64,000 nt of DNA. It comes from SPCO01 sp964579825. Lineage in GTDB: Bacteria > Chloroflexota > Limnocylindria > Limnocylindrales > CSP1-4. Position numbers and translations under genes: made by a program. The first letter of the stretch is position 1; the number at the start of each line of letters is the position of its first letter. The stretch is taken from assembly GCA_964579825.1 (NCBI GenBank), contig CAZOHT010000014.1, positions 20,217-84,216 of the forward strand. Reading direction: 5' to 3'. The notes under the pieces are model-generated. The model did no database searches and was not told the origin of the DNA. It saw only the letters and a program-made list of their open reading frames with translations. Positions 17,715 through 24,812 of the stretch are shown piece by piece.

Positions 17715-17816
17715 CTACAACGCGGTTGCCCCCAGACTCCTCGGACGAGCCACCAGGGCGACGCCGACCACAAGAACCGCGATGGCGGCGGAAAGACGAT
17801 GCGATCGGCGTGTCAT
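17715..17816 (-). CDS. Possible 33-residue membrane peptide
   Basis: A short frame with a basic start (MTRRSHR), one hydrophobic stretch of about 17 residues (AAIAVLVVGVALVA) and a short tail. On its coding strand GAGG lies seven bases before the ATG, a proper ribosome binding site. An inverted repeat CTACA-N9-TGTAG lies just upstream (17827-17845), though its spacing differs from the BlaI sites. It may be a small membrane protein of the copper region or a chance ORF. Confidence 0.35.
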   Translation of the reverse strand: MTRRSHRLSAAIAVLVVGVALVARPRSLGATAL

Positions 17817-17913
17817 GCCCGATCCTCTACACGCAACGGTTGTAGCTCGAGCGAACTTATGTTGCAGCGGCGACCTGCGCCCCAGACGCGAGGCTACGTC
17901 CGGCGGTTTCCGG

Positions 17914-18342
17914 CTAGCAATTGAGCGGAGCGCCTCCAGCGCCCGACACGGCCCGATTGAGCTCGCGCGACGCGAACTGGGCGAGCGTACCGTCGACGCT
18001 GCCCGAGGTTTCGAAGTCGCCCACGATGAACTCGAGATAGTTCGCAGCTTCGAGAATGCTCCGGGCGGGGCCATTGTCGTTGGCCGATGCGTCCGCGCTC
18101 AGGCTCGATCTGGCGAGCCGCACCAGTCTCGTCACTTCATTCAAATGCGCGCGAATCGCGGCCGCGTCGCCCGAGCGCTCCGCGCTTTCGGCGAGGTCGA
18201 CCGCCCGGATGCCATCAATGAGCGCTCGACGGGCAGCGCAACGGGGATCCGTGCTCTGAGCCCCGCAAGACACCAGTGCCACGAGCAGCGCTGCGACCGC
18301 GAGGCAGGGTGCCGCACTCGAAGCCGCGCTGATGGGCACCAC
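17914..18342 (-). CDS. Predicted lipoprotein of unknown function downstream of copA
   Basis: 142 residues with a lipobox-like signal (AALLVALVSCG), so the mature protein probably starts at that cysteine and is lipid-anchored outside. The rest is mostly helical and has no recognised domain; one further cysteine pair (CAARRA and the terminal Cys) may form a disulfide. Start GTG at 18342, five bases after the copA stop, so it is the last gene of the YHS-copA operon. A role in copper handling is only inferred from position. Confidence 0.65.
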   Translation of the reverse strand: MVPISAASSAAPCLAVAALLVALVSCGAQSTDPRCAARRALIDGIRAVDLAESAERSGDAAAIRAHLNEVTRLVRLARSSLSADASANDNGPARSILEAANYLEFIVGDFETSGSVDGTLAQFASRELNRAVSGAGGAPLNC

Positions 18343-18347
18343 CGCGG

Positions 18348-21017
18348 TCAGGCTCCCGCGCCTGCCACCTGTCCCTCGACGGGACGGATCGGTGTGCCAC
18401 CGACCTGTGGCGGCCGGAACCGCCGCAGGCGGAGGGCGTTCGAGACGACGGTCACTGACGACAGGGCCATCGCCGCGGCGGCGAAGATCGGGTCGAGCAG
18501 GATCCCAAAGAGCGGGTAGAAGAGCCCGGCGGCCAGCGGGATGAGCGCCACGTTGTAGGCGAACGCCCAGAACAGGTTCTGCTTGATATTGCGCATCGTC
18601 GCTCGAGACAGCGAGATCGCGGTGACGAGCGCCCGCAGGTCGCCGCTCATGAGCGTAACGGACCCGGACTCGATGGCCACGTCGGTCCCGGTGCCGATGG
18701 CGATCCCGACGTCGGCTTGGGCAAGCGCCGGGGCGTCGTTGATCCCGTCGCCGACCATGGCCACGAGCTTGCCCTCGGCCTGCAGCTTCCGGACCTGGGC
18801 GGCCTTCTCGTCCGGTCGCACGTCGGCCAGCACCCGGTCGACACCGGCTTGCCGCGCGATCGCCCGCGCCGTGACCTCGTTGTCGCCGGTCAGCATCGCC
18901 ACGTGCAGTCCAAGCCGATGGAGCTCGGCGACCGCCTCGACCGAACCGGCCTTGAGCGTGTCGGCGATGGCGATCACCGCCGCCGGCCGGCCGTCCACGG
19001 CAACGAAGACCGGTGTCTTGCCACCTGCGGCGAGCTGGCCTGCGGCGGCGACCAACTGGCTGGGGTCCGCCCCTCGGCTCTCGAGGAACGCATGCCGGCC
19101 GATAAGCACGTCGCGCCCGTCAACCGTTGCCGCGATGCCCTGGCCCGCGATCGCCTCGAAGTCAGACGCGTCCGGGAGGTCCAGCCCTTGCTCTTCACGA
19201 GCGAATCGGACGATCGCATCACCGAGCGGATGCTCCGAGCCGCGCTCAGCGGAGGCCGCAAGCCGGACGAGGTCGTCCTCGTCGGGCGCGCCGGCCGCCC
19301 TGACCACGTCGGTGACCCGTGGCTTGCCCTCCGTGAGCGTGCCGGTCTTGTCGATGACGACAGCCCGGACGTTGTGGAGCCGCTCGAGCGCCTCCGCGTT
19401 GCGGAACAGCACGCCGTTCTCTGCGCCCTTGCCGGTGCCGACCATGATCGACGTCGGCGTGGCCAGGCCGAGAGCGCACGGGCAGGCGATGATGAGCACC
19501 GCGACCATGTTGAGCAGGGCCAGGTTGAAGGCCGGCTCGGGCCCAAAGGCAAACCAGACCACGAACGTCAAGGCGGCGATCCCGAGGACGGCCGGCACGA
19601 AATAGCTCGTGACCACGTCGGCGAGGCGCTGGATCGGCGCCTTCGAGCCCTGGGCCTCCTGGACGAGCCTGACGATCTGGGCGAGGACGGTGTCACGCCC
19701 GACGCGTGTCGCCTCGAACCGGAAGCTGCCCGACGTATTGAGCGTCCCGCCGATGACCTCTTCGCCGGCCGTCTTGGTGACCGGGATCGACTCACCGGTG
19801 ACCATGCTCTCGTCGACCGCCGAACGACCGTCGCGAACGATGCCGTCGACGGGGATCTTTTCCCCGGGGCGGACGAGGACGACGTCGCCGCGGACGACGT
19901 CCTCGATCGGGATGTCAAGCTCGGCACCGTCGCGGACGACCCGCGCTGTGCGCGGCTGCAGACCGATGAGCTTCTTGATCGCGTCCGACGTGTGGCTCCG
20001 CGCGCGCGCCTCCAGGAAGCGACCCAGGAGGATCAGCGTGATGATCGCCGAGGACGTGTCGAAGTAGAGCGGCAGCTGCTCACCGGTCGCGACACCCGCC
20101 GCCTCGAAGAATGCCGGGAAGAAGATCGCCGCCACGCTGTAGAAGTAGGCCGCCGACGTGCCTACGGCGATGAGCGTGTTCATGTCCGTCGCCCGGTGAC
20201 GAGCCACCTTCCAGGCGCCCTTGTAGAACGGCCAGCCCGCGTAGAACTGGACCGGCGTGGCCAGCGCCAGCTGGAACCACGGGTTGGTGAGGAAGGCCGG
20301 CAGGAATGGTGCGATCGTCATCGAGGCCAGGCCCGCCAGGAGCGGGATCGTCAGCACGGTTGCCACGATCAGGCGGCGCCTGGTGTTGGCGAGGTGCCGT
20401 TGCTGGAAGCTCGTCTCGGGCTCGGCGACCGTCTCGCGATGGGCGGCGTGTGGCTCGGTGTCGGCGGGATCGTGGCCCGCCGGTGCAGTCGCGCCGTCCA
20501 CGAGCAGCTTGGCCTCGTAGCCGGCCGCCTCGACGGCCGCGATCAACTGGTCGATCGTCACGTCCGGCCGGGCGACGACCGAGGCCCGCTCAGTCGCCAG
20601 GTTGACGTTGGCCTCGACGACCCCGTCAACCTTGCGCAGGTAGCGCTCGATCCGGTTGACGCACGAGGCGCAGGTCATCCCCTCGATGTCGAGGGCGAGC
20701 GAGCGTGGGCCGGCAAGCCCGCCTGCGGGCGCCTGGAACGCGATCTCGACCGCCTGTGAGCCAGGCGTGCCCGAGAGCTCCGCCCGCTCGATGCGGGCCT
20801 CGTACCCGGCCGCCTCGACGGCCGAGCGCAGGTCGTCGAGGCTGACCCGAGCTGGGTCATACCGCACCGCGGCTGAGTCGGTCGCTAGGTTGACGTTCGC
20901 CTCGACGACCCCATCGACCTTGCGCAGGTATCGCTCGATCCGGTTGACGCACGAGGCGCAGGTCATGCCCTCGACCGGGAAGCGAACACCGGCCGCCGAT
21001 GTCGTGTCAGTAGTCAT
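18348..21017 (-). CDS. copA: CopA-type copper-exporting P1B ATPase with two metal-binding domains
   Basis: 889 residues. Two heavy-metal-associated domains (GMTCASC near residues 14-20 and 110-116) precede eight helices. The transport motif is CPC in IIACPCALG, the phosphorylation motif DKTGTLTEG, the ATP-binding HP pair lies in GSEHPLGDAI, and the hinge motif is GDGINDAPAL. This is the Cu(I) (P1B-1) pattern. It pumps copper out of the cytoplasm. The YHS gene upstream and lipoprotein downstream form one operon behind a CsoR-like operator. Confidence 0.95.
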   Translation of the reverse strand: MTTDTTSAAGVRFPVEGMTCASCVNRIERYLRKVDGVVEANVNLATDSAAVRYDPARVSLDDLRSAVEAAGYEARIERAELSGTPGSQAVEIAFQAPAGGLAGPRSLALDIEGMTCASCVNRIERYLRKVDGVVEANVNLATERASVVARPDVTIDQLIAAVEAAGYEAKLLVDGATAPAGHDPADTEPHAAHRETVAEPETSFQQRHLANTRRRLIVATVLTIPLLAGLASMTIAPFLPAFLTNPWFQLALATPVQFYAGWPFYKGAWKVARHRATDMNTLIAVGTSAAYFYSVAAIFFPAFFEAAGVATGEQLPLYFDTSSAIITLILLGRFLEARARSHTSDAIKKLIGLQPRTARVVRDGAELDIPIEDVVRGDVVLVRPGEKIPVDGIVRDGRSAVDESMVTGESIPVTKTAGEEVIGGTLNTSGSFRFEATRVGRDTVLAQIVRLVQEAQGSKAPIQRLADVVTSYFVPAVLGIAALTFVVWFAFGPEPAFNLALLNMVAVLIIACPCALGLATPTSIMVGTGKGAENGVLFRNAEALERLHNVRAVVIDKTGTLTEGKPRVTDVVRAAGAPDEDDLVRLAASAERGSEHPLGDAIVRFAREEQGLDLPDASDFEAIAGQGIAATVDGRDVLIGRHAFLESRGADPSQLVAAAGQLAAGGKTPVFVAVDGRPAAVIAIADTLKAGSVEAVAELHRLGLHVAMLTGDNEVTARAIARQAGVDRVLADVRPDEKAAQVRKLQAEGKLVAMVGDGINDAPALAQADVGIAIGTGTDVAIESGSVTLMSGDLRALVTAISLSRATMRNIKQNLFWAFAYNVALIPLAAGLFYPLFGILLDPIFAAAAMALSSVTVVSNALRLRRFRPPQVGGTPIRPVEGQVAGAGA
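20592..20973. repeat. Tandem near-identical duplication of the copA metal-binding domain
   Basis: The segments 20592-20685 and 20880-20973 are nearly identical, offset 288 bp (96 codons). Both encode the same stretch of about 30 residues from GMTCASC through ANVNLAT. The DNA differs at only a handful of positions, so the second domain arose by recent duplication or is kept uniform by gene conversion. Confidence 0.8.
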
Positions 21018-21026
21018 CGAGCGATC

Positions 21027-21533
21027 TCACATCGAGGGCACATAGGCGGGATCGAGGTATCGCCCGGGGTCCTCGTCGAACTCCAGCTTGCAGCCCTTAC
21101 CGCAGAAGTAGTAGTCGGAGCCTTGGTACGCGCTGAGAAGGCCCTTTGCCCGCGCCGCCTCGGGCTCGACGGTCATGCCGCAGACGGGATCGATCGCCTG
21201 TGCTGTTGTCGCCGAATCGTGGTGGTCCTGGCCGTGCTCGTGGTCGTGACCATGGTCGACGGTGGGGCCGTGCACGCTCGGCCCGACGAGCCAAGCAGCC
21301 TCGAGACGCTCGTCCCACGGCGCGTCGAACGTCTTGAGCTCGGCGCGGAAGCCTTCCTTCGGCCTCAGGCTTGCGGCGGCATGCGGGCCGACGGCGAACT
21401 GATTGCCGCAACAGCAGCCCTCTTCCGCCAGCTCGGTACCGCGGGAGAACGCAACGGACGGCGTGCAGCCGCATGGGCAGCTGTATCCGGCGCGGAAGGT
21501 CGTCGAATCGCTTTCGAGCAGCGTCAGCTCCAT
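21027..21533 (-). CDS. Cysteine-rich YHS-domain metal-binding protein
   Basis: 168 residues in three parts. A Cys-rich N-terminus (SCPCGC, then GCCCGNQ) is followed by a His/Asp-rich linker (DHGHDHEHGQDHHD) and a C-terminal YHS domain (DPVCGMTVEP, YYFCGKGCKLEF). YHS domains bind metals and are often joined to copper ATPases. Here the domain is a separate protein just upstream of copA. It probably scavenges or delivers copper. A CsoR-like palindrome lies about 20-40 bases before its start. Confidence 0.85.
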   Translation of the reverse strand: MELTLLESDSTTFRAGYSCPCGCTPSVAFSRGTELAEEGCCCGNQFAVGPHAAASLRPKEGFRAELKTFDAPWDERLEAAWLVGPSVHGPTVDHGHDHEHGQDHHDSATTAQAIDPVCGMTVEPEAARAKGLLSAYQGSDYYFCGKGCKLEFDEDPGRYLDPAYVPSM

Positions 21534-21554
21534 GATTTTGCCCTCGCTTCGGTG

Positions 21555-21571
21555 ATACCCCTAGGGAGTAT
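21555..21571. promoter_or_regulatory. CsoR-like copper operator
   Basis: ATACCCCTAGGGAGTAT, a near-palindrome centred on CCCTAGGG. CsoR-family copper sensors bind sites of the type TACC-CCCTAGGG-GGTA. It lies at the promoter of the YHS-copA operon. No csoR gene is present in the window, so the regulator would be elsewhere on the genome. Confidence 0.55.
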
Positions 21572-21602
21572 AGTGCCACGATCTCCGCTCGGAAGCAGAC
21601 AC

Positions 21603-22115
21603 TCAGGCGGCACATCGCTCGCAGCGACGAGCTCGGTCGCGCAACCGCCAGACGAGCGTGGCGCCAAGAAGCGCTACCGAACCGGCGCCGATGATCGGCT
21701 GCAAGGGCGCGAAGTAGCTCAGAGCGCCGCTCACGCCGAGCGCCGCGACCACGACCTTGTTGCATATGGGACAGCCGATGGCGAGGTACGCCGCGACACC
21801 GGCCAGCGTGGTTCGGCCAGCGCCTTGCTCGCCCGTGACATGGCCGATCGCCTGACGGGTAGGCCGGACATAGGTGGCGATCAGAAGCCCGATGAGCGGG
21901 GCCGACGCTAGCCAGACGACGACGTTAAACGTCTCGGTCGGCGTCATCCTGATGAAGAAGGGGTTAGGAATGACAGCGGTCGGCACGCCGAGCAGGAGCA
22001 GCGAGCCTGCCGTCGCGAGCGCGGCGACGAGCCAGAAACGCCAGTCGAGCGTGGATCGCAGTGCGGCCAAGCTGCCCGATGGGAGCGGCCCGTGGTCGAA
22101 GCTTCGAACCGTCAT
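21603..22115 (-). CDS. Membrane protein with a conserved GCPICNK motif
   Basis: 170 residues, four membrane helices. The motif AIGCPICNKVVVAALG sits in the third helix with a CxxC pair, and a cysteine cluster (RRCERC) closes the C-terminus. I do not know a named family. The intramembrane CxxC and the copper neighbours suggest metal or thiol chemistry. It follows the small gene 22118-22312 by two bases and is probably in its operon. Confidence 0.65.
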   Translation of the reverse strand: MTVRSFDHGPLPSGSLAALRSTLDWRFWLVAALATAGSLLLLGVPTAVIPNPFFIRMTPTETFNVVVWLASAPLIGLLIATYVRPTRQAIGHVTGEQGAGRTTLAGVAAYLAIGCPICNKVVVAALGVSGALSYFAPLQPIIGAGSVALLGATLVWRLRDRARRCERCAA

Positions 22116-22117
22116 GG

Positions 22118-22312
22118 CTACGATCGCCGCCGGCCACCGTGCGGGTTCACGGTCGGCGGCAACCCGTCTCCGCCGAGCATGACGCGCTCGAGGTGGCGCA
22201 CGGCGCTCAGCGCATCCTTGTACGCCACCGTGCCACGCGGCGTAGTCGCGAGGTGAACTTGCGCCTCAGCCAGCCGGGCTTCGAGCTCATCGCGTCGCCG
22301 CTGGTCATCCAC
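22118..22312 (-). CDS. Small hypothetical protein
   Basis: 64 residues, hydrophilic, with an N-terminal helix rich in Arg, Glu and Ala (DELEARLAEAQVHL) and a basic tail. No recognised domain. It directly precedes the membrane protein at 21603-22115 and probably shares its transcript. A 6-bp-spacer BlaI palindrome lies about 80 bases upstream. Confidence 0.5.
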   Translation of the reverse strand: MDDQRRRDELEARLAEAQVHLATTPRGTVAYKDALSAVRHLERVMLGGDGLPPTVNPHGGRRRS

Positions 22313-22389
22313 TCCAGTCTCCAGTCAGCTGGCCGGCGATGCGACTCGCCGAATCGAGGGTTGCTTCGTTCGGCCGTCTCACCGAGTCT

Positions 22390-22405
22390 ACTACCCAAGA
22401 GTAGT
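22390..22405. promoter_or_regulatory. BlaI-type operator, 6-bp spacer class
   Basis: ACTAC, six bases (CCAAGA), GTAGT: a perfect five-base-arm palindrome in the divergent region between the genes starting at 22312 (-) and 22506 (+). Spacing equals that at the second BlaI repressor and ccmA. Confidence 0.6.
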
Positions 22406-22505
22406 CGATCGCTCTGGCTGCCTCGCCAGATTGCGTCTTGACAAGTCCTACACGCGGTGCGTTGATGAGGGGCACCCGCCGGGGAGCCAGCGTGAGGAGG
22501 CCGCG

Positions 22506-22739
22506 ATGGCCAAGCTGAAAATCCCTCTCCGCGCAGTCTTGGCGACGTTGTTGCTGGCACTGAGCCTCGCCGTACCGGTACTGGCGCACGGCCCCCAGCC
22601 GCTACCTCTCGCCGCGTGCAACGAGGGCACGATGACCGCCCACGGCAGCTTGGGTCCGAGCGCCCAGGGGCACGACCGGATCCCGCACAGCCACGACGGC
22701 GGAGTGACCTGCGTCCACCTGAATCCGTCGGTCCACTGA
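22506..22739 (+). CDS. Small secreted His-rich protein
   Basis: 77 residues: a clear signal peptide (KLKIPLRAVLATLLLALSL to VLAHG), then a short mature part of about 50 residues with several His (AHG, GHD, PHSHDG, VHLNPSVH) and two Cys. The His-rich mature form would suit metal binding outside the cell. The start ATG has GAGGAGG at 22494-22500. A TTGACA box lies at 22438-22443 and a BlaI-type palindrome at 22390. Confidence 0.6.
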   Translation: MAKLKIPLRAVLATLLLALSLAVPVLAHGPQPLPLAACNEGTMTAHGSLGPSAQGHDRIPHSHDGGVTCVHLNPSVH

Positions 22740-22816
22740 GGGGTTCCACGCGGAGGACGGGAGTGCCGCGTCGCCACACTCTCACGATAGCCGGGGGGAG
22801 AAGGGATTTGCGTCGG

Positions 22817-23155
22817 ATGAAGAGGATTTTGACGACCGGCCTGCTGGTCGGTGCACTCACCCTGACCGTGGCCGCGCCAACTAGCGCTGCCATTCACCCG
22901 ATTGTCGGGTCGTTCTGCGCCCAGGTGGCATTCTCGAACCCGAACGTCCTAGACCCACCCGGCCAGACCCCGGTCTCCGAGAATCCGAACGACTGGGACG
23001 TCTCAGATCTTCGTGCGCTCCAGGCAATAGGGATCCTGACACTCATCCGCGATGCCGCTGGCAACGTCATCGGTTTTGAGATCGACGAAAGCCTTCCCGC
23101 CGTCAAAGATTTCGGCTTCCCGGCCTTCAGCCGCTGCCGCAACCTGACAGGCTGA
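22817..23155 (+). CDS. Small secreted protein of unknown function
   Basis: 112 residues with a signal peptide (MKRILTTGLLVGALTLTVAAPTSAA) and a mature part of about 87 residues with two cysteines (SFCAQ and SRCRN) that could pair. No recognised family. It lies 77 bp after the His-rich secreted gene in the same direction. A TTG at 22808 with GAGAAGG before it is an alternative start three codons upstream. Confidence 0.55.
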   Translation: MKRILTTGLLVGALTLTVAAPTSAAIHPIVGSFCAQVAFSNPNVLDPPGQTPVSENPNDWDVSDLRALQAIGILTLIRDAAGNVIGFEIDESLPAVKDFGFPAFSRCRNLTG

Positions 23156-23160
23156 AACAG

Positions 23161-23333
23161 CACCCCGGCCATGGCTTCCGGGTCATCGACATCTCGAAGC
23201 CGTCGACCCCCGCGAGGTTGGCTCTTGGACCGTCGCTGGATCACCGTAGCCGGTGGCCGTGAACTTCTGGGCCCTCGTGACCCATTGGACACAGCTCCTC
23301 GCAAGCGACCTGAACTACGGTCTGTGCATCCTG
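23161..23333 (+). pseudogene. Decayed fragment of an LVIVD-repeat propeller protein
   Basis: The piece GFRVIDISKPSTP is followed after a +1 frame change by REVGSWTVAGSP, a stop codon, then AVNFWAL and LLASDLNYGLCIL in the same frame. These segments resemble LVIVD-type repeats (VIDISdPs.PREVGSW... LLASDln.GLwIL) found in surface propeller proteins. One frameshift and one nonsense codon make it a remnant. Identification is by eye. Confidence 0.45.
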
Positions 23334-23493
23334 ATGACCACCGGCACCACCCGCTGGCCCATTGTTGTCGCTCACTCCCGCAGCGGTGGCATCCCGACGA
23401 CTGCCCCGGCTATCCGCCCCGGGCCGTTGTCTTTCTCCTAAGCATGAGCGCTTCGAATGCAGGAGCCGCTCTGGGCGATGGCGCTGTCTGGCG

Positions 23494-23697
23494 TCAGTCG
23501 AGCGAAGCGAGGATCGTACGAGCGTCCGCGGCACCCGTCGCCGACCAGCCTGCATCGATCGATAGCGCATCTGCCAAGTACCGTCGTGCGTCTTCGTCTC
23601 GACTGGCCGCCTCCGCGATCACTCCGGCGTGGTAGAGGATCATCGGGTCGCGGGTGCCCATGCGGAGGGCTTGCTGGAGTTGGCAATGCGTCTGCGT
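23494..23697 (-). pseudogene. C-terminal fragment of a TPR protein
   Basis: Between an upstream stop and the stop at 23494 the frame reads about 67 residues resembling the last TPR units of tetratricopeptide proteins (ALRMGTRDPMILYHAGVIAEAA, then ARRYLADALSID and ARTILASLD). Nothing homologous precedes it, so it is a stump of a larger gene. An ATG at 23661 could in principle still be used. Confidence 0.45.
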
Positions 23698-24076
23698 TCA
23701 CGACAAGTCGATCGGTCGAGTGCCATCACCGTTGGAGTTCGAGGTGCCCTTCCGCTCGACGGTCGGAAGTTTCGTCGTCGTTTTCGTCAGGCGTCGGCAG
23801 CGTGGCGGGCCGATCGCTTCGGCGACCATTGGCTCCGTTTCCGGCCCGCCACGCACATACGGTACCCAATCCCGACCGGAGGTCCATGCGGTCCACACGA
23901 AGGGCGGCGTCATGCCTCCCATATTTGCCTCGGTCATCCGCGGAAGCAGATCGGGCGTAGCCGCCGTCTGGGCGCGGGCCACCAGGGCTCCCAGGATCAC
24001 GAGCCAGACCGGCACGGTCATTGAGCTGACACTGAGCAGGGCCGGAACGAACAGGTTCGCGGCCAAGCTCGCGACA
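23698..24076. other. Stretch without a convincing gene
   Basis: Frames on both strands are open here but none resembles a protein I recognise. A minus-strand frame contains one hydrophobic stretch near 24000-24060 (VPVWLVILGALVA), possibly the relic of a membrane protein. It lies between two gene fragments and is best seen as decayed DNA. Confidence 0.4.
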
Positions 24077-24274
24077 ATGTGCGCCGACGGCCGATGCGGC
24101 GAGGTCTCGGACGAGCTGCGGGCGGCCATTCCGGCCGAGCGCTCCAACGTCCGCCGCCGAATCCGCGGGCTTCGCTATGTCGACGAACGCCTGGCGCTCC
24201 TGGAGCGCGAGCTCCAGGCCAGTCAGCGACCACGCGAACTCATCCGGCTCGAGCCACGAATGGAGGATGTCTGA
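24077..24274 (+). pseudogene. Possible C-terminal fragment of a MerR-type metal regulator
   Basis: The frame ending at 24274 carries CADGRCGEVSDELRAAI and then a long helix (RRRIRGLRYVDERLALLERE), a pattern like the metal loop and dimerisation helix of MerR-family regulators. No N-terminal DNA-binding helix precedes it in any frame that I can find. It ends in an overlap with the cysteine-rich ORF, and GGAGG inside its last codons could serve as that ORF's ribosome binding site. Tentative. Confidence 0.3.
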
Positions 24275-24357
24275 TGTGCAACTGTCCATGCGGCCAGTGC
24301 TGTGGCTGCTCGGCTTGTCGATGCGGCTGTCAGTGCGACGGCCACCGGCGGAGCTGA
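24274..24357 (+). CDS. 27-residue cysteine-rich, metallothionein-like peptide
   Basis: An ORF of 27 codons with ten cysteines at positions 2, 4, 6, 9, 10, 12, 15, 17, 19 and 21, arranged as C-x-C and CC pairs, plus one His near the end (DGHRRS). GGAGG at 24262-24266 is a good ribosome binding site, and the ATG overlaps the stop of the upstream fragment (TGATG). Such a composition is typical of metal-thiolate peptides. The context of copper genes and a thioredoxin-like gene 45 bp downstream fits metal binding. No match to a named family is claimed. Confidence 0.6.
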   Translation: MCNCPCGQCCGCSACRCGCQCDGHRRS

Positions 24358-24401
24358 AGGCCTCATCGGTGAAGAGCGTTTCGCGTTTGGAGGCAGCGAG
24401 G

Positions 24402-24716
24402 ATGGCAGGGAGACACGACATCGAGCTTCTCTGGTTCGCGGACTGCCCCAATCATGAGGCGGCGCGGGCCCTCCTACGCGAGGTCGCCGCCGAGGTGTCG
24501 CCCGAGTCAATGATCCGTGACATCGACGCGACTGACCCTGGCGTGGCCGAGCAGCTTCGCTTCCCCGGCTCACCCACCATTCGGGTCGACAGCCGCGATG
24601 TCCAGCCGGGGTTCGAGGACCCGGCAGACTACACGCCTCGCTGTCGTCTCTACTGGACCGAAGAGGGACTCGCGCGAATCCCGCCACGTGCGTGGATTGA
24701 GGCCGCCCTGCGATGA
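24402..24716 (+). CDS. Small thioredoxin-fold protein, DF-family alkylmercury-lyase-like
   Basis: 104 residues with a thioredoxin-type start IELLWFADCPNHEAARALL, a conserved cis-proline region RFPGSPTIRVDSRDV and a late TPRCRLYW segment. Proteins of this form are common near mercury or copper resistance genes; only one cysteine of the usual pair (DCPN) is present at the N-terminal site. The start ATG at 24402 has GGAGG eight bases upstream. It may bind metal or a thiol adduct; no enzymatic role is known to me. Confidence 0.65.
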   Translation: MAGRHDIELLWFADCPNHEAARALLREVAAEVSPESMIRDIDATDPGVAEQLRFPGSPTIRVDSRDVQPGFEDPADYTPRCRLYWTEEGLARIPPRAWIEAALR

Positions 24717-24812
24717 CCGCCCGTGTCATCGGCGGCTCTGGCTGCCGGAACCCGGATGCTTGGCCTCTGCCGTCGATCTCTGGCTCGCCGACGAGTAGTG
24801 ATCCGAGTCGAC

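Noticed and set aside
17581..17760. Frame resembling the N-terminus of a SAM methyltransferase (GAGLYNAVAPRLLGR)
   Set aside because: It continues only as antisense of the lipoprotein gene, the similarity is one short motif, and no methyltransferase core follows.
17827..17845. Possible seventh BlaI site CTACA-N9-TGTAG
   Set aside because: The arms match but the spacing is four bases longer than the N7 class, so I do not count it with the other six.
23171..23635. 154-residue + strand ORF
   Set aside because: Its composition is that of a shadow frame; the same DNA contains LVIVD and TPR remnants in other frames.
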